A stretch of 64,000 nucleotides of DNA from Branchipolynoe longqiensis (taxonomy: Eukaryota > Annelida > Polychaeta > Phyllodocida > Polynoidae): the NCBI GenBank assembly GCA_030323885.1, contig CM059187.1:83164027-83228026 (forward strand), given 5' to 3'. A program made the translations under genes and the position numbers. A model generated the notes under the pieces. It ran no database searches. It was given only the letters and a program-made list of their open reading frames with translations, and was not told where the DNA came from. Of the stretch, positions 52,310 to 62,624 are shown piece by piece; position 1 is the first letter of the stretch, and every line of letters begins with the position of its first letter.

Positions 52310-52968
52310 GCATTATTAGGTTCAAACCAATCACTTGAAAATTAATATTTGTTGCTACCTACCCTGGTGCTTGGCGTTACTACATACAGTATAACCCCGT
52401 TAAACCAAACTTGAATGGACCCTAGAAATTTGTTTGGATTAACCGATCATTGGTTTAACCGAGCGTTGGCTTTGACATTGAGCAAGAGTGTATTTCACAT
52501 GTAATATACAATGTATGTGGATACTTTGATTATTGTGTTTTATGTATGTACAGTATAACCCTGTTAAACCAAGCTCAGTTAAGCCAAACGATCGGTTAAC
52601 CCAAACATTTTTCGCCGGCAAAATACTACCATTTATCATATAAAAAAGTCAGATGACCTTATAACCTCATGAAAGTTTGGTTTAACCATACCGGAGTGGC
52701 CTGGGGTCAGACAATTTTGTTTGGATTAACCGATAATTTGGATTAACCAATGTTGGTTTAACCATCTTTTTTATATGATAAATGGTAGTATTTTGCCGGG
52801 CCGCCGAAAAAAGTTTGGATTAACCGATCGTTTGGTTTAACCTAGCTTGGGTTAACGGGGTTGTACTGTACTAGGATAGGGCACGGAGCAGTGGAATGAG
52901 AAAGACCAATTGCTGTCCGCGGTTGAAATTGTCCCTGCTTATTCAACTAATGGACAACAGTATTGGCA
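52310..52968 (+). mobile_element. SINE-A2 copy split by MITE-2
   Basis: Body AACCAATCACTTGAAAATTA to GGTGCTTGGCGTTACTA (to 52383), then a MITE-2 composite, then CTAGGATAGGGCACGGAGCAG to CCTGCTTATTCAACTAATGG (52873-52968). TA is duplicated at the junctions. Confidence 0.78.
52387..52873. mobile_element. MITE-2 composite (short unit, spacer, full unit)
   Basis: Short unit CAGTATAACCCCGTTAAACC to AACCGAGCGTTGGC (52388-52470), spacer with TACAATGTATGTGGATAC, then full unit 52555-52873 ending GGGGTTGTACTGTA. The same order and spacer occur inverted at 32349-33226. Confidence 0.75.
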
Positions 52969-52969
52969 T

Positions 52970-53115
52970 TACTAGGATGCGGCAATCTTTGGCTTGCTCA
53001 GTGGTAGGACTGTGACTGAGTGGGATACTGAGTCATGGTGCGCCTACCAGTTGTCCAGTCTCCCAGGGGGTGGGGTGGGTCACTATGAAGTTGCCACGAT
53101 GAGTGCCCGCTGACA
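52970..53115 (+). mobile_element. SINE-A fragment
   Basis: ATTGGCATTACTAGGATGCGGC, GTGACTGAGTGGGATACTGAG, CAGTCTCCCAGG. Both ends are lost. Confidence 0.65.
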
Positions 53116-53694
53116 TAAGTTTCTAGCTAACCTCCAACACACCACTAAGCACTGCACATGCCAGACGCAGAGAGAACTCAGCCCACGTTATGAAGATAAA
53201 GTATTTCAGCTTCCAACACTTGAACATGTTGTGTTATTAGTAGCTGTCACAATTTACTCTTTGGATACTACCATCCTGCTTAGTGCGGACGGAGTGGTAT
53301 CAGACAGGGCCCTATCTGATAGCACTTTTCTTGACATGTCAGGGGTGTAGCCAGACAATTTAAAATTGTGAGCGCAACATTGTTCGCACGTGCTAACAGG
53401 AAATAACAAAATTGTAACCAACAAATACAAAAAGTGTATATTATAAAATATATAGTATGGGGAGAAAGGACACTTTTTCGCATATGCTTACAGGAAATTA
53501 AAAAGTGGTATGCTCAAAGTAAAAAAAATGCACATTATAAAAGATGTATTTTTCTTTTCTTGAAGATTTCTATTGCATATCATGGATAAGTCTGGATAGA
53601 CTTGTTTTCACCATTAGACAATTGTTTGATTGAAAGCCTGAGCCTACACTCTTACCGACCCAAGGGATTTTTAACCTCTCACATCACACAGACA
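53116..53694. other. unassigned stretch
   Basis: GCACACACTTTTTC-like repeats (AGGAAAT.A..AAA..GT) near 53395-53425 and 53490-53520 look like a small duplication (TGCTAACAGGAAATAACAAAA, TGCTTACAGGAAATTAAAAAG). No gene. Confidence 0.4.
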
Positions 53695-53835
53695 TGGTAT
53701 GAGAGCAACTGAACTTTGATGCCACTGTTAGTTACACACAGCAGTGGAAATCCAAATTGGCATAGGGAATCAAACTGTGAACCTTCAGATTAGGAGTCTG
53801 ACCTAGAAAAAAGTCAGACACTCTAACCAAGGATG
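53695..53835 (-). mobile_element. SINE-C copy
   Basis: Minus strand: TTGGTTAGAGTGTCTGAC, TTTTTTCTAGGTCAGACTCC, ACAGTTTGATTCCC, ending toward AAAGTTCAGTTGCTCTCAT. Matches 18700-18865. Confidence 0.68.
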
Positions 53836-54309
53836 GACAAAATGATGCTGAGAAATTGTTTGTATGTGCTTACATTTACAGTGCGACAATGTAGCTAACG
53901 CCCCTGCATGTGCAACCCAGAGTGCAATGCAGTGGATAGCATTATGCCGTAGAGGATATAACATCGACAACATTTGTGCATTTATTAAACCATTCCACAC
54001 TATCTACCCTTATGTTAACAGACTGATCCGTTATGACCAGCGTAACTAAATTCATCACAATAAAGGAAATGTTCCCACCGTCTTTGTGTAAATGTAATAC
54101 AGATGTATGTTCTTGCACAAAGTATTGTATTACTACAAACGTCGACTGTACAATCATCGATCACCGAGTTGTCAAGATATTTCTAGAATACACAAATAAC
54201 CTGTAGCAAAGTCAGTGGGTGATTGATGGTGGTTATACCGATGATTGATTGATGCTGATTTTAGGCCATGTCCGCAGCAAAGGCCAAAGTGACGTGATGG
54301 CTTTTCTTC

Positions 54310-55095
54310 TTGGGACTACTAAAAAAACTGCAAACACTGCAGAACAGAGCCCTACAAATCTGTATAAGAGTAGACAAGCTGCACCCAACCTATGACATAC
54401 ACAAAAGAACCAAAGTGAAACTACTAGAAAATAGGAGAATAATTCATTTGAAAACATTAGCATATAGCTGTAGTCAAAACATTAAACTTCTAACAAAACT
54501 ACAAAGGGCTACTAGAGCAAATAATGCGCCACTACTAAAGCAGACCAGAAGCCAAATAAAAGCTCATGAGAGAAGCATGCTGGAAATGGCTGCCAAGGTG
54601 TGGAATGCCCAAACGGTAAAGGAAGACAAATTCCTGAACTAAAAACTTACAAAAAATATCTGTGCAAAATAAGGCTAGGAAACCCCCAGTAAGCTGCACC
54701 GCAAAGGGGCATGTGATATGTCACGGCCCACCAGCGGGACGCCCAATGGAAGGTAACCATGCCAAAAGTAGCCAGATAACACACCACACAGCTACGTACA
54801 AGCCTATGATATGTAAATAGGAGTAGGCTAGTCTAGTAATAAGAGTAGAAAAATAAATACATATATACCAAGAAAATCCAAAAAAACTAACATAGGCTAC
54901 TAACCATACCAACCAATTATCTATCTGCTACTGAAATGCAGGCAATCAAATACCTTATCAGCAGCCACTGTGTGGTAAGATAACACCAACACTACAACTG
55001 GCCAGCATTGAAAACAAGCCTGGGTACCCGGGCATATATGCTATGGACAGTATAAATAAAGCCTCAATAAAAATATATATAAAAAAAACAAATGG
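54310..55095 (+). pseudogene. LINE 3' fragment with coding tail, 3' UTR and poly(A)
   Basis: Codons 54310-54642 read LLKKLQTLQNRALQICIR, ENRRIIHLKTLAYSCSQN, SMLEMAAKVWNAQTV and stop at TAA. This is the C-terminal tail of a CR1/Jockey-type LINE ORF2. About 400 nt of apparent 3' UTR follow, with AATAAAGCC and CAATAAAAATATATAT before a short A-run at 55080-55090, so this family ends in poly(A), unlike the RTE-like copy. It is 5'-truncated, lies in the first coronin intron, and is in the same direction as the gene. Confidence 0.7.
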
Positions 55096-55185
55096 ACGAC
55101 TAGAAATAGCATTGTACATATGCATATAAATGGGTATATATATATACATGTATAGTTATATATTGTTGTATATGTGTGTGTATAA

Positions 55186-55560
55186 TGGTTGTTGGGTTGG
55201 TTGTTGGAGCTTTACATCCTGGCAACATCGAGTGTCATATGAGGATGGGTACTGACTTGTGACAGTGCACACTCCTGGCAACTAAATTATAGTGCTGTCC
55301 CACTGGGAGACCAGGCCACCAGCACCATAACCTGAGATCCCACTCAGTCACATTATCCTGACACTGAACCAACCAGTCCTTGCCCTATCCTAATAATGCT
55401 GAGTACCAGGCTAGGAAGCGACAAGGATATATTTGTACGTCATTGGTTTGAGTGGACATAGGTTCGACGTTTGAGTGGACATAGGTTCGAAGTTTGAGTG
55501 GACATAGGTTCGAACCCGTGGGTTCGAATCCCACGATCTTCCCAAAATGGGAGAGGGAAT
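55186..55560 (-). mobile_element. SINE-A copy with triplicated B-box region
   Basis: Tail at the left (TTGTTGGAGCTTTACATCC). In the tRNA-like head, GTTTGAGTGGACATAGGTTCG is repeated three times (55446-55515), followed by GGTTCGAATCCCACGATC. Confidence 0.82.
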
Positions 55561-55611
55561 CTCTTCTTGTTCGGATATCCCGTCTGGTCTGTGTATAATG
55601 TATTATATATG

Positions 55612-55803
55612 TATACAGCAAAATCTTTCTAAATCGAACGACCTTGGGACCGACTTTAAATTGTCCATTTAGGAAGGTGGTCGGTTTAGGGAAATTTTTG
55701 TTATACGGTATTGTATGGGTGATCCTTTGAGACACAAATAAAGTGATCGTTATAGCGGAGTGGTCGATCTGTGGACATGATCCGTTGGAGAGGTTTTACT
55801 GTA
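55612..55803. mobile_element. MITE-3 copy
   Basis: TACAGCAAAATCTTTCTAAATC to GAGAGGTTTTACTGTA. CGGTATTGTATGGGTGATCC inside. Flanked by TA. Confidence 0.78.
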
Positions 55804-55847
55804 TGCGTTAATGGTTATATATGGATATCTATGGGCATATGTGTATA

Positions 55848-56323
55848 ATGAGTCAGCCTCACGAAAATGGGCCAATTGGGGTAAGTTGTCGGCGTCGAGC
55901 ATTGGATGTCGGCATCGAACTGTATAATTATAGTTTAGCATTGACAGAGGTGTTGGAAAGTCATTAAATTTATCCAGAATGTAAAGGTAGAGAAAATACA
56001 ACAACCTTATTTGTTTCTAGGATAATTTAATATAAAACAAAGAAATGCACTACACTTTAAGAATTACGATGCCGACATCTGCTAAAGTTGTCAGCGTCGA
56101 GCATTGGATGTCGGCGTCGAACGGCATAATTATAGTTTAGCATTGACAGAAGTGTTGCAAAGTCCTTAAATTTATCCTGAATGTAAAGGTAGAGAAAATA
56201 CAACAACCTTATTTGTTTCTAGGATAATTTAATATGAAGCAAAGAAATGCACTACACTTTAAGAATTGCGATGCCAACATCTTAAATTGACCACCAATTG
56301 GCCCATTTTCGTGAGGCTGACTC
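55848..56323. mobile_element. MITE with tandemly duplicated core
   Basis: Inverted ends GAGTCAGCCTCACGAAAATG and CATTTTCGTGAGGCTGACTC, with GGGCCAATTGG also paired. A ~205-bp core starting GTTGTCGGCGTCGAGCATTGG is present twice (55883 and 56088), ending GCACTACACTTTAAGAATT in each. Confidence 0.85.
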
Positions 56324-56427
56324 GAATATACGTATATTGTTTTATGCATATGCATATAAGTATGTGTATGTGTACCCTGGAGTAATAGACAGTAGGTGGT
56401 TAAGCAATGGTCAATATATATATATAT

Positions 56428-56916
56428 ATCATCATCATCATCATCATGCTGTCGGTCACGATGTGACAAAGACTGCTTTCATTCATTGACTGCCGCTCTC
56501 CATTTAGCTCTCTGCTGTGAGAGTTGCGTCCATGACTCGGTCTTAATGTCTCTCAGCTTCAGGTTTCTCTTGATACATTTCATGAAAGCTGCCTGCAAAA
56601 GTGTTGAAGTGCTGCTGGCTTTTGCAAGTTACCAGTGGCACTCTCTTGGGGAGCAAATAGAGCATCATACCGGCAAGAACATGTCAAGACAGGCGCAAAA
56701 CTATTTGTCCCTGCAGTGGCTGGTCGCGAGATGTTGGGAGTTCCATACATCAACTGCCCTTAATACTGCCACAATGACATTGTTTTCTGTTTAGGGTTTG
56801 CTCCCTTAGCCTTCGGTTCTGTCAAGAACCTGTACCACAAGGCAGTGGTTTACAACTCTGCAGGGCAGGGGCGTCAAACTCCCTGAGGTATTGCTATACC
56901 TACAATACCTGCATAC
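56428..56916 (-). mobile_element. LINE-X chimera copy B
   Basis: Same organisation on the minus strand: module (56916 to about 56578, ending TTTCATGAAATGT) joined to the LINE 3' end from ATCAAGAGAAACCTGAAG, ending in (ATG)n. Candidate target duplication CAATATATA lies near 56412 and 56917, but the flanks are AT-repeat and weakly informative. It lies 136 nt upstream of coronin exon b, in antisense orientation to the gene. Confidence 0.78.
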
Positions 56917-57051
56917 CAATATATAAATATATATATATATAGAAGAGGGAACTGAGATGTGGTCGTGTCCTTATTGATATTCCTGGAACATATGTGGTGC
57001 AGATTTGTGATTATAGATAACCCAACTTAAGTTGCCTTATTCGTGTTGCAG

Positions 57052-57201
57052 ATCAAGCTGTGGCAGGTGCCCAAGGGGGGCCTCAACTCGAACCTGACCG
57101 AGTGGCGGGTCGACCTGCATGGCCATCAGCGTCGGGTGGGCCACATCGCCTGGCACCCGACGGCCCAGAGCATCCTGCTCAGCGCTGGATACGACCACAA
57201 G
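57052..57201 (+). CDS. coro2: coronin (class-2-like), internal exon b
   Basis: This 150-nt phase-0 exon (50 codons) has acceptor GTTGCAG and donor GTGCGC, a non-consensus but usable GT site. It begins IKLWQVPKGGL, completing the WD blade started in the previous exon, and continues with LHGHQRRVGHIAWHPTAQ and LLSAGYDHK, the second coronin WD repeat. The RRVG.I.WHPTA block is a coronin signature. It is separated from exon a by an intron of 10,459 nt that contains SINEs, two LINE fragments, a polypurine tract and several MITEs. Reading on past the donor gives unrelated sequence, which supports the exon end. Confidence 0.94.
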
Positions 57202-57484
57202 GTGCGCCACTCACTTCTACATTGTCGTCTGCTCTTTGTCAATGTCGGCTGCTCCAGAGAGAAACCTGACCGACATGAGAACTTTGTTTAAATGTCTGCT
57301 CTGAGTCAATGTAGGTTGTCCATAGGGAAACCTGACCGATCTGAGAATTTTGTTTAAATGTTTTCTGCTCTGAGTCAATGTCGGCTGCTGACCGAGCGAA
57401 CATTTTGATTAAATATCGTCTGCTCCTAGAGTCTTAGTCAATATTGTCTGTTGTTACGAGAACCTGACCGAAATGAGCATTTTG

Positions 57485-57822
57485 ATTAAAGTTGCATAAT
57501 CCAATGGTTTTCACTTTCTGTATTTTTTCTGGGATAAATATGTTAAATTGATTGTTGTAATCTACTTGGAAGCAACTTTTATTTTAAGTGGTTAACTTTT
57601 GAGATATTTGAAGTGTAAACATATATTTTGTTTTGGCAAGCATGCCAAAACTCTGACAACATAGGCTTCAGCAGTAATATGTTAGATTAAATTGACTCAG
57701 TATGCGCTTCTATGTGGCAACAATAGGGCACCAGTATCTAAGTTAGATACGTCAAATCAAATCTAAATAATTGTTATTTTTTTAAAAATTGGATGCTCCA
57801 TCAGAGTATGCAGCTTTAGAAT
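57485..57822. mobile_element. MITE-1 copy
   Basis: AAAGTTGCATAATCCAATGG to CAGAGTATGCAGCTTT, with TA flanks (GATTA / TAGAATC). In the intron after exon b. Confidence 0.78.
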
Positions 57823-58212
57823 CTTACTCTTGGGTAATATCGGCTGCTGATAGGGGATCCTGAATGAAACAAGCATTACTTTTCAACGTCGTCTGCTCTG
57901 AGTCAATGTCGTCTGCTGATGGGAAAATCTGACAAATATCGAGCTTGTTGATTGAAGGTTATCTGCTCTTAGAGTATTAGTCAATATCATCTGCTGACAG
58001 AGGAACCTGAATAAAGTGAGTATTTTGATTATAAATGGCTGCTCTGAGTCTCTTTCTTATCCTAGTGGGAGACCAGACCTATTCAAAGTTGTCTAACCGA
58101 AGTTATTTTTCTGCATTTGTGCAATAGAACTTTTCCAACCAAAATATGTTGGGTCAAATCTCGGTTAATTGTTTCGGTTTGCAATTGCTGTGATTTCATC
58201 AAATTATGCACC

Positions 58213-58567
58213 ATTAAAACTTAGAGTAGCATAGGCCAATAAAACCATCAACTCTTTGAAATCAAAACACTTATCTAGATTTGAACCTACAGATCATTCT
58301 TAGATACTAATGCACTTATTAACTATTTGTTGCTATATATAAGGGCATGCTAAGGCAATTTAATCGTGCCGGTTACTGCTGAAGTCTGAAGTATGAGGTC
58401 AAGGTTTTGACAAGCATGCCAGAATTACTTTTGCATGTTTACACTTCACATATTTCCTATGTCAGTCCATTGAAATCAAAGTTACTTCAAAGTAATGTAA
58501 GGTAGATTATACTGACAAACCTACTAGTATAATGACAGTAACTCAAAATCATCGGACTATGCACCTT
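58213..58567. mobile_element. MITE-1 copy
   Basis: Left end degraded (TTAAAACTTAGAGTAGCATAGG), right end CATCGGACTATGCACCTT, which abuts the next MITE-1 start (GAAAGCTGCATAGTCCGATG at 58568). Confidence 0.72.
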
Positions 58568-59798
58568 GAAAGCTGCATAGTCCGATGAAAGCATATTATT
58601 TATATCTTCCGGATAGACAATAACACACATGTAGTTGGACGAGATAAAACTCTGGCTGGTACCTCTAAATGCCCCTCCGTTTAATCAATTACTGAATTAG
58701 TTCAAACATCAAAATAACAGACAAACAATGCAAAACAGTTCAAAACAACAATAGAACAGTCAATAGTTCAAATCAAAAGCAAAATCAAAAGTCAAAATTC
58801 CGGCCGACTGGACACGGAATGCGTGTCGTGCCGCCCGAAGTCGCCTACCCGCATATCTTCCTCCTGATTGGAGGATAGCCCGAAGCCCGGAAAACGGCTC
58901 CCCCACAAATCTTCCTCCTGATTGGTGGGTGCCCGCATCTCAGCGAACCAAGAGATGGAGTAGCAGAGGCGGGACAGCGACCAACCCCCAGCCGGTCACG
59001 TCGCAATAGGGCCCCCTACAGTCGAAATAATATTAGCATAACTGGTTATACCCCAGAAAATTTTCAAACGAACACAATTATCTAAACTTGATGCTACATA
59101 TCTAATTCACGACACTCGGACAGAAGAATACAAAGTCAAGATTTAAACTCAAGATTTATTGATTTGGAATAATCAAATATGAATCAATAATGTTAACATA
59201 ACAGTGCCTCAGAAGGCGGGTGGGAGGCTGGCTCCAGGAATCATGGCATCAGGAGACAGGTTAAACAGAAGGCGGCTCACCTTCCGACAGGGAAGGCTGG
59301 CTTCCGAGGAGTGGGGTTAATGTTTGTGAATGTTAGGCCGAATCGAGGTGATTGGGTGCCTGGAGCGAGATAAGTGACATGATGAGAATCGTACAATCAG
59401 GAAGATAAGCGTCAAGCTCAGCACTTAACCCTTGTAAGAGAGGGCTGGGTGGGTGGGTGAAGATAATGTTGCTCTGCTGAAAGTCAGAAGCGAATTGAGG
59501 GGAGTGGGGAGTGGTCACGCGCTGAGTGTCGACTTGCCTCGTGCGCGAATTAAATATGTTGACTCGTCAGCATACGTAACTTAGATAATGATGCACTTAT
59601 TAAACAGGTGTTGCCACATAGCAGGGCATACTGAGTTAATTATAGTGAACCTGTTACTACTGAATCTTATGGTGTCAAACTTTTGGCGTGCTTACCAAAA
59701 CGAAGTTCACATATTTGCACTTCAAATATCTCAACACTTATCCATTTAAAATAAAAGTCACTTCAAACTAAGGTAAGTTAGAGTATGCCAATCAATTT
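58568..59798. mobile_element. MITE-1 copy interrupted by two unclassified insertions
   Basis: MITE-1 pieces: 58568-58603, ~59040-59105 (CAATTATCTAAACTTGATGC) and ~59575-59795 (AACTTAGATAATGATGCAC to AGAGTATGCCAATC). The first insertion (58604 to ~59040) holds a repeated ATCTTCCTCCTGATTGG (58853-58870, 58907-58923). The second (~59106-59573) has AAGGCGG/CAGGGAAGGCTGGC motifs. Neither codes. Confidence 0.6.
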
Positions 59799-59801
59799 AA
59801 A

Positions 59802-60146
59802 GTTGCATAGTCCGATGAAATATGAAAATTTCAAAACCAAAACAATTATCTAGATTTGATTTTTACATATCTAACTTAGCATCTGAGCACTTTTATTGAA
59901 CATTTGTTTCTGCAGAGAAGGGAATACTGAGTCAATTTAATAGAACATGTTACTGTAGAGGTCTATGGTGAGAGTTTGGGCAAGCTTGCCAAAACTAATT
60001 TTCCATGTTTGCACTTCAAATATCTAAAAAGTTTACCATTTAAAATTAAAATAACTTTAAAGTAATGTAAACTAGATACTAGTAATCAATCTAATATCTT
60101 TATGAAAATTACAGAAACTCAAAACCATCGGACTGTGCACCTTTAA
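59802..60146. mobile_element. MITE-1 copy
   Basis: AAAGTTGCATAGTCCGATG to CATCGGACTGTGCACCTTTAA. It ends 71 nt before the exon c acceptor. Confidence 0.82.
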
Positions 60147-60217
60147 CTAAGGCTATCTGTGACTGAATGTCGAAATGGGCTGGGATTTATATGGGCCAAC
60201 ACTGCTGTTGATTTCAG

Positions 60218-60382
60218 TGCATCTTGTGGAACACCGACACGGCGGAACCAGTGAACATTATCAGTGTCCACTCAGAGACCATCTTCTCCATCGCCTGGAA
60301 CCTGGACGGCAGCCTCTTTGCCACCACCTCAAAGGACAAGAAGATCCGCATCGTCGACCCTCGTCAGGGCACCGTCATCCAC
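60218..60382 (+). CDS. coro2: coronin (class-2-like), internal exon c
   Basis: This 165-nt phase-0 exon (55 codons) has acceptor TTTCAG and donor GTAAGG. It encodes CILWNTDTAEPVNII, then a WD repeat containing VHSETIFSIAWNLDGSLFA, then TTSKDKKIRIVDPRQGTV. The KDKKIR(I/V)VDPR block is strongly conserved in coronins, at the third to fourth blade boundary. SINE-B sequence starts only about 50-60 nt after the donor, so the intron has been invaded very close to the splice site. GC-rich third positions contrast with the AT-rich introns and match the other exons. Confidence 0.94.
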
Positions 60383-60434
60383 GTAAGGTCTTCGGGGACG
60401 CCCCGCCCCGGTCAGGCCTCTGGTCACTTCTGTT

Positions 60435-60720
60435 TACAAAGAGCCTAGATCAGGATTCGAACCCACACGTCTACCATTTCGGAACGAGGAGTCATAACCA
60501 TTATGCTATTGTTAATGGGGGGGGGGATGATGAAAATGGGAAATAATTGTGCCTAGATTAGGATTCGAACCCACACATTTGCCATTCCGGGGCTAGCGTG
60601 CTAACTATTACATTATCTAGGCTCCCTCATGTTATCGTCCTATCCATGCCAACTATACCTGTCTATGTCACTTCTTGCCTGAGAGGTCTGTACCGACTAC
60701 TCCTACTATTCATCGCCCTG
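60435..60720 (-). mobile_element. SINE-B copy and an adjoining SINE-B head fragment
   Basis: The head GAGCCTAGATAATGTAATAG (minus strand) and GGGTTCGAATCC sit at 60548-60630, the leader to ~60715. A second head-like fragment (GATTCGAACCCACACG) lies at 60450-60505, before a G9 run. Confidence 0.75.
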
Positions 60721-60826
60721 GAATTCTAAGTCTTTTAAATGGGTTATGTCCATAAGTTGTTTAATGCTTACAATTACATACATGTATACAGGCATTGCAT
60801 TTATATATATATATATATATTGCATC

Positions 60827-61168
60827 AGAGAGTCTAGTGTAATGGTTAGCACACTGACCCGGAATGCAAGGGTTGTGGGTTCGATTCCAACTCTAGGCGC
60901 AATATTATCCATTTTCAACATCCCCACGACACTTATTGATGTGACCATGATCCTATACAAGCTATACGTGGTATGGTTGTTGAACTTACCCTCTACATGT
61001 ATATATCTAAGTGCCTTGCCTGTATATATGTAATTGCAAGCATTAAATGACCATTTGTAAGTGCCTTGCCTGTATGTATGTAATTGCAAGCATTAACTGA
61101 CCATTTTTAAGCGCATTGTCTGTATGTATCTAATTGCAAGCATTAAATGACCATTTAAGCGATGTACT
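60827..61168 (+). mobile_element. SINE-B copy with tandem 3' repeats
   Basis: AGAGTCTAGTGTAATGGTTAGC, GGGTTCGATTCC, GCGCAATATTATCC; the 3' part GCCTGTATGTATGTAATTGC plus AAGCATTAAATGACC is repeated three times (~61012, 61066, 61119). Confidence 0.82.
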
Positions 61169-61688
61169 GGCCCTGTCACATTATGACGCTTCTCGCCGGC
61201 GCACCACCAACGCGCTAGATCACTTTTAATTGTCGAGATACGTCAAACTTTTCAGCGTCAGCGCAACGTATTGGTAGCGTGTTTTGGTGCGCCGTCCTGA
61301 TATGACCTTAGGCATAGCGAGGACGTAAAACAACAACAAAGAAACAAAGGAACAGTTTGGCGCTACATGTTGGAACGACCCTCACGTGCGTGCGGCGTGT
61401 GCCTATCGTTCGCATAACGTTATTCCAGCGCATCTAACGTATCTTGAACATCGCCATAATGTTAGCACCCGTGCGTTGTCGCGCGTCCAAAGTTTTGCGC
61501 AAGCACAAAACTTCCCCGATTCCCTGGCGCGCGCTGCCGACCGTCGCCAACTGGCACCATCCATCAACGAATACCAATGTGCACCTAACGCGCGCGTAAT
61601 GTTTCCTGACATTTCCCGACGTTGTGCCAAAAAATGACAAATGTCGACGCACGTTGGCAAGAAGTGTCGTAATGTGACAGCACCATAA
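61168..61688. mobile_element. foldback element (CCCTGTCACATTATGACGC ends)
   Basis: GGCCCTGTCACATTATGACG and GTGTCGTAATGTGACAGCACC are inverted. The arms are GC-rich (TTGGCGC / GCGCCAA). A SINE-A 3' scrap (GCCGTCCTGATATGACCTTAG to AACAACAAAG) is inserted at 61291-61346. Confidence 0.75.
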
Positions 61689-61691
61689 GAT

Positions 61692-61890
61692 TCCAGGGGG
61701 ACGAGTGTAGTAATCTGCACTGACCTCTCAGGCAAGGAGCCACATAGACAGGTGGGCGTTGATAGGGTGGTGGCATCAGGGAAACTAGGAGGTGTAATGG
61801 TTAGCATACTGGCTCGAAAGGCAAAGAGATGTGGGTTCGATTCCCACTCTATGAGCAATATTTCCCACTCTCATCACCCCTAATGTTTAG
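61692..61890 (+). mobile_element. SINE-B copy
   Basis: Leader CTGCACTGACCTCTCAGGC, head GGAGGTGTAATGGTTAGCATACTGG, B box GGGTTCGATTCCC, then GAGCAATATTTCCC; the 3' end is lost. Confidence 0.8.
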
Positions 61891-61933
61891 GCCATTAGCC
61901 CTGGAATAGTAGACGTTTGGGTTCGAATTCCAC

Positions 61934-62491
61934 TGTAAAGTCGACGGCTGGCAGCTGTGTTTGTGTAGGTAGGCTAAATATGAAATCACTACAGGCAAGA
62001 GAAAGGTAAAGTAGAAAGTGCACAGAAGAGAGCTTACACCCTCAGGTTTATTATTATATAGTCTCATGAATCCAAGATGGCTGTCACACCTAATCAGCTC
62101 CTCCAATCAGCACTATGCATTCTGCAACCAATGAACATCCAACCTGCCTGTATCCAAGCCTTGGTTGTTGATGGCTGCAGTGCCCTGTTGTGTCTGGTGT
62201 GCAGTGATCCATAAATAACAATTGGGGGGGGGGGGGGTAAATAACAATTTGGGGGGAGGTGGTATGTGAGCTGAACTGCTAAGGCCCTGCCACACTAACA
62301 GTAGTGCCCCTCGCACACTATCTTTAACTACACAATGTCTATCTAACTCAGCAAAGGATCACCAGCACCACATAAATTAATACCTTAATGCCTCTGGCTT
62401 TATATACCATTTACCTTTCAATACAACAATTGCAATTACTATAGACTAGTTCATACCATCCGCAAAAGTCTAAATATCGGGAAATTGTACA
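61934..62491 (+). mobile_element. solo LTR (LTR-1 family), copy 4
   Basis: This 558-bp unit starts TGTAAAGTCGACGGCTGG and ends AAATTGTACA, flanked by CCAC (61930-61933 and 62492-62495). It contains a G14 tract at 62224-62237. It lies in the coronin intron before exon d, inserted just after a SINE-B-like sequence. Confidence 0.82.
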
Positions 62492-62624
62492 CCACTATTT
62501 GCCACAAACATCCTCTTCCCCAAGACAAGAAAGAGGTAGTGAAATGAAATAGAAAATGACTTAGTGAAATGAAATAGAAAATGACTTAGGTCAGTATTGA
62601 TTATATGTGTTTTGTGTCTTGCAG

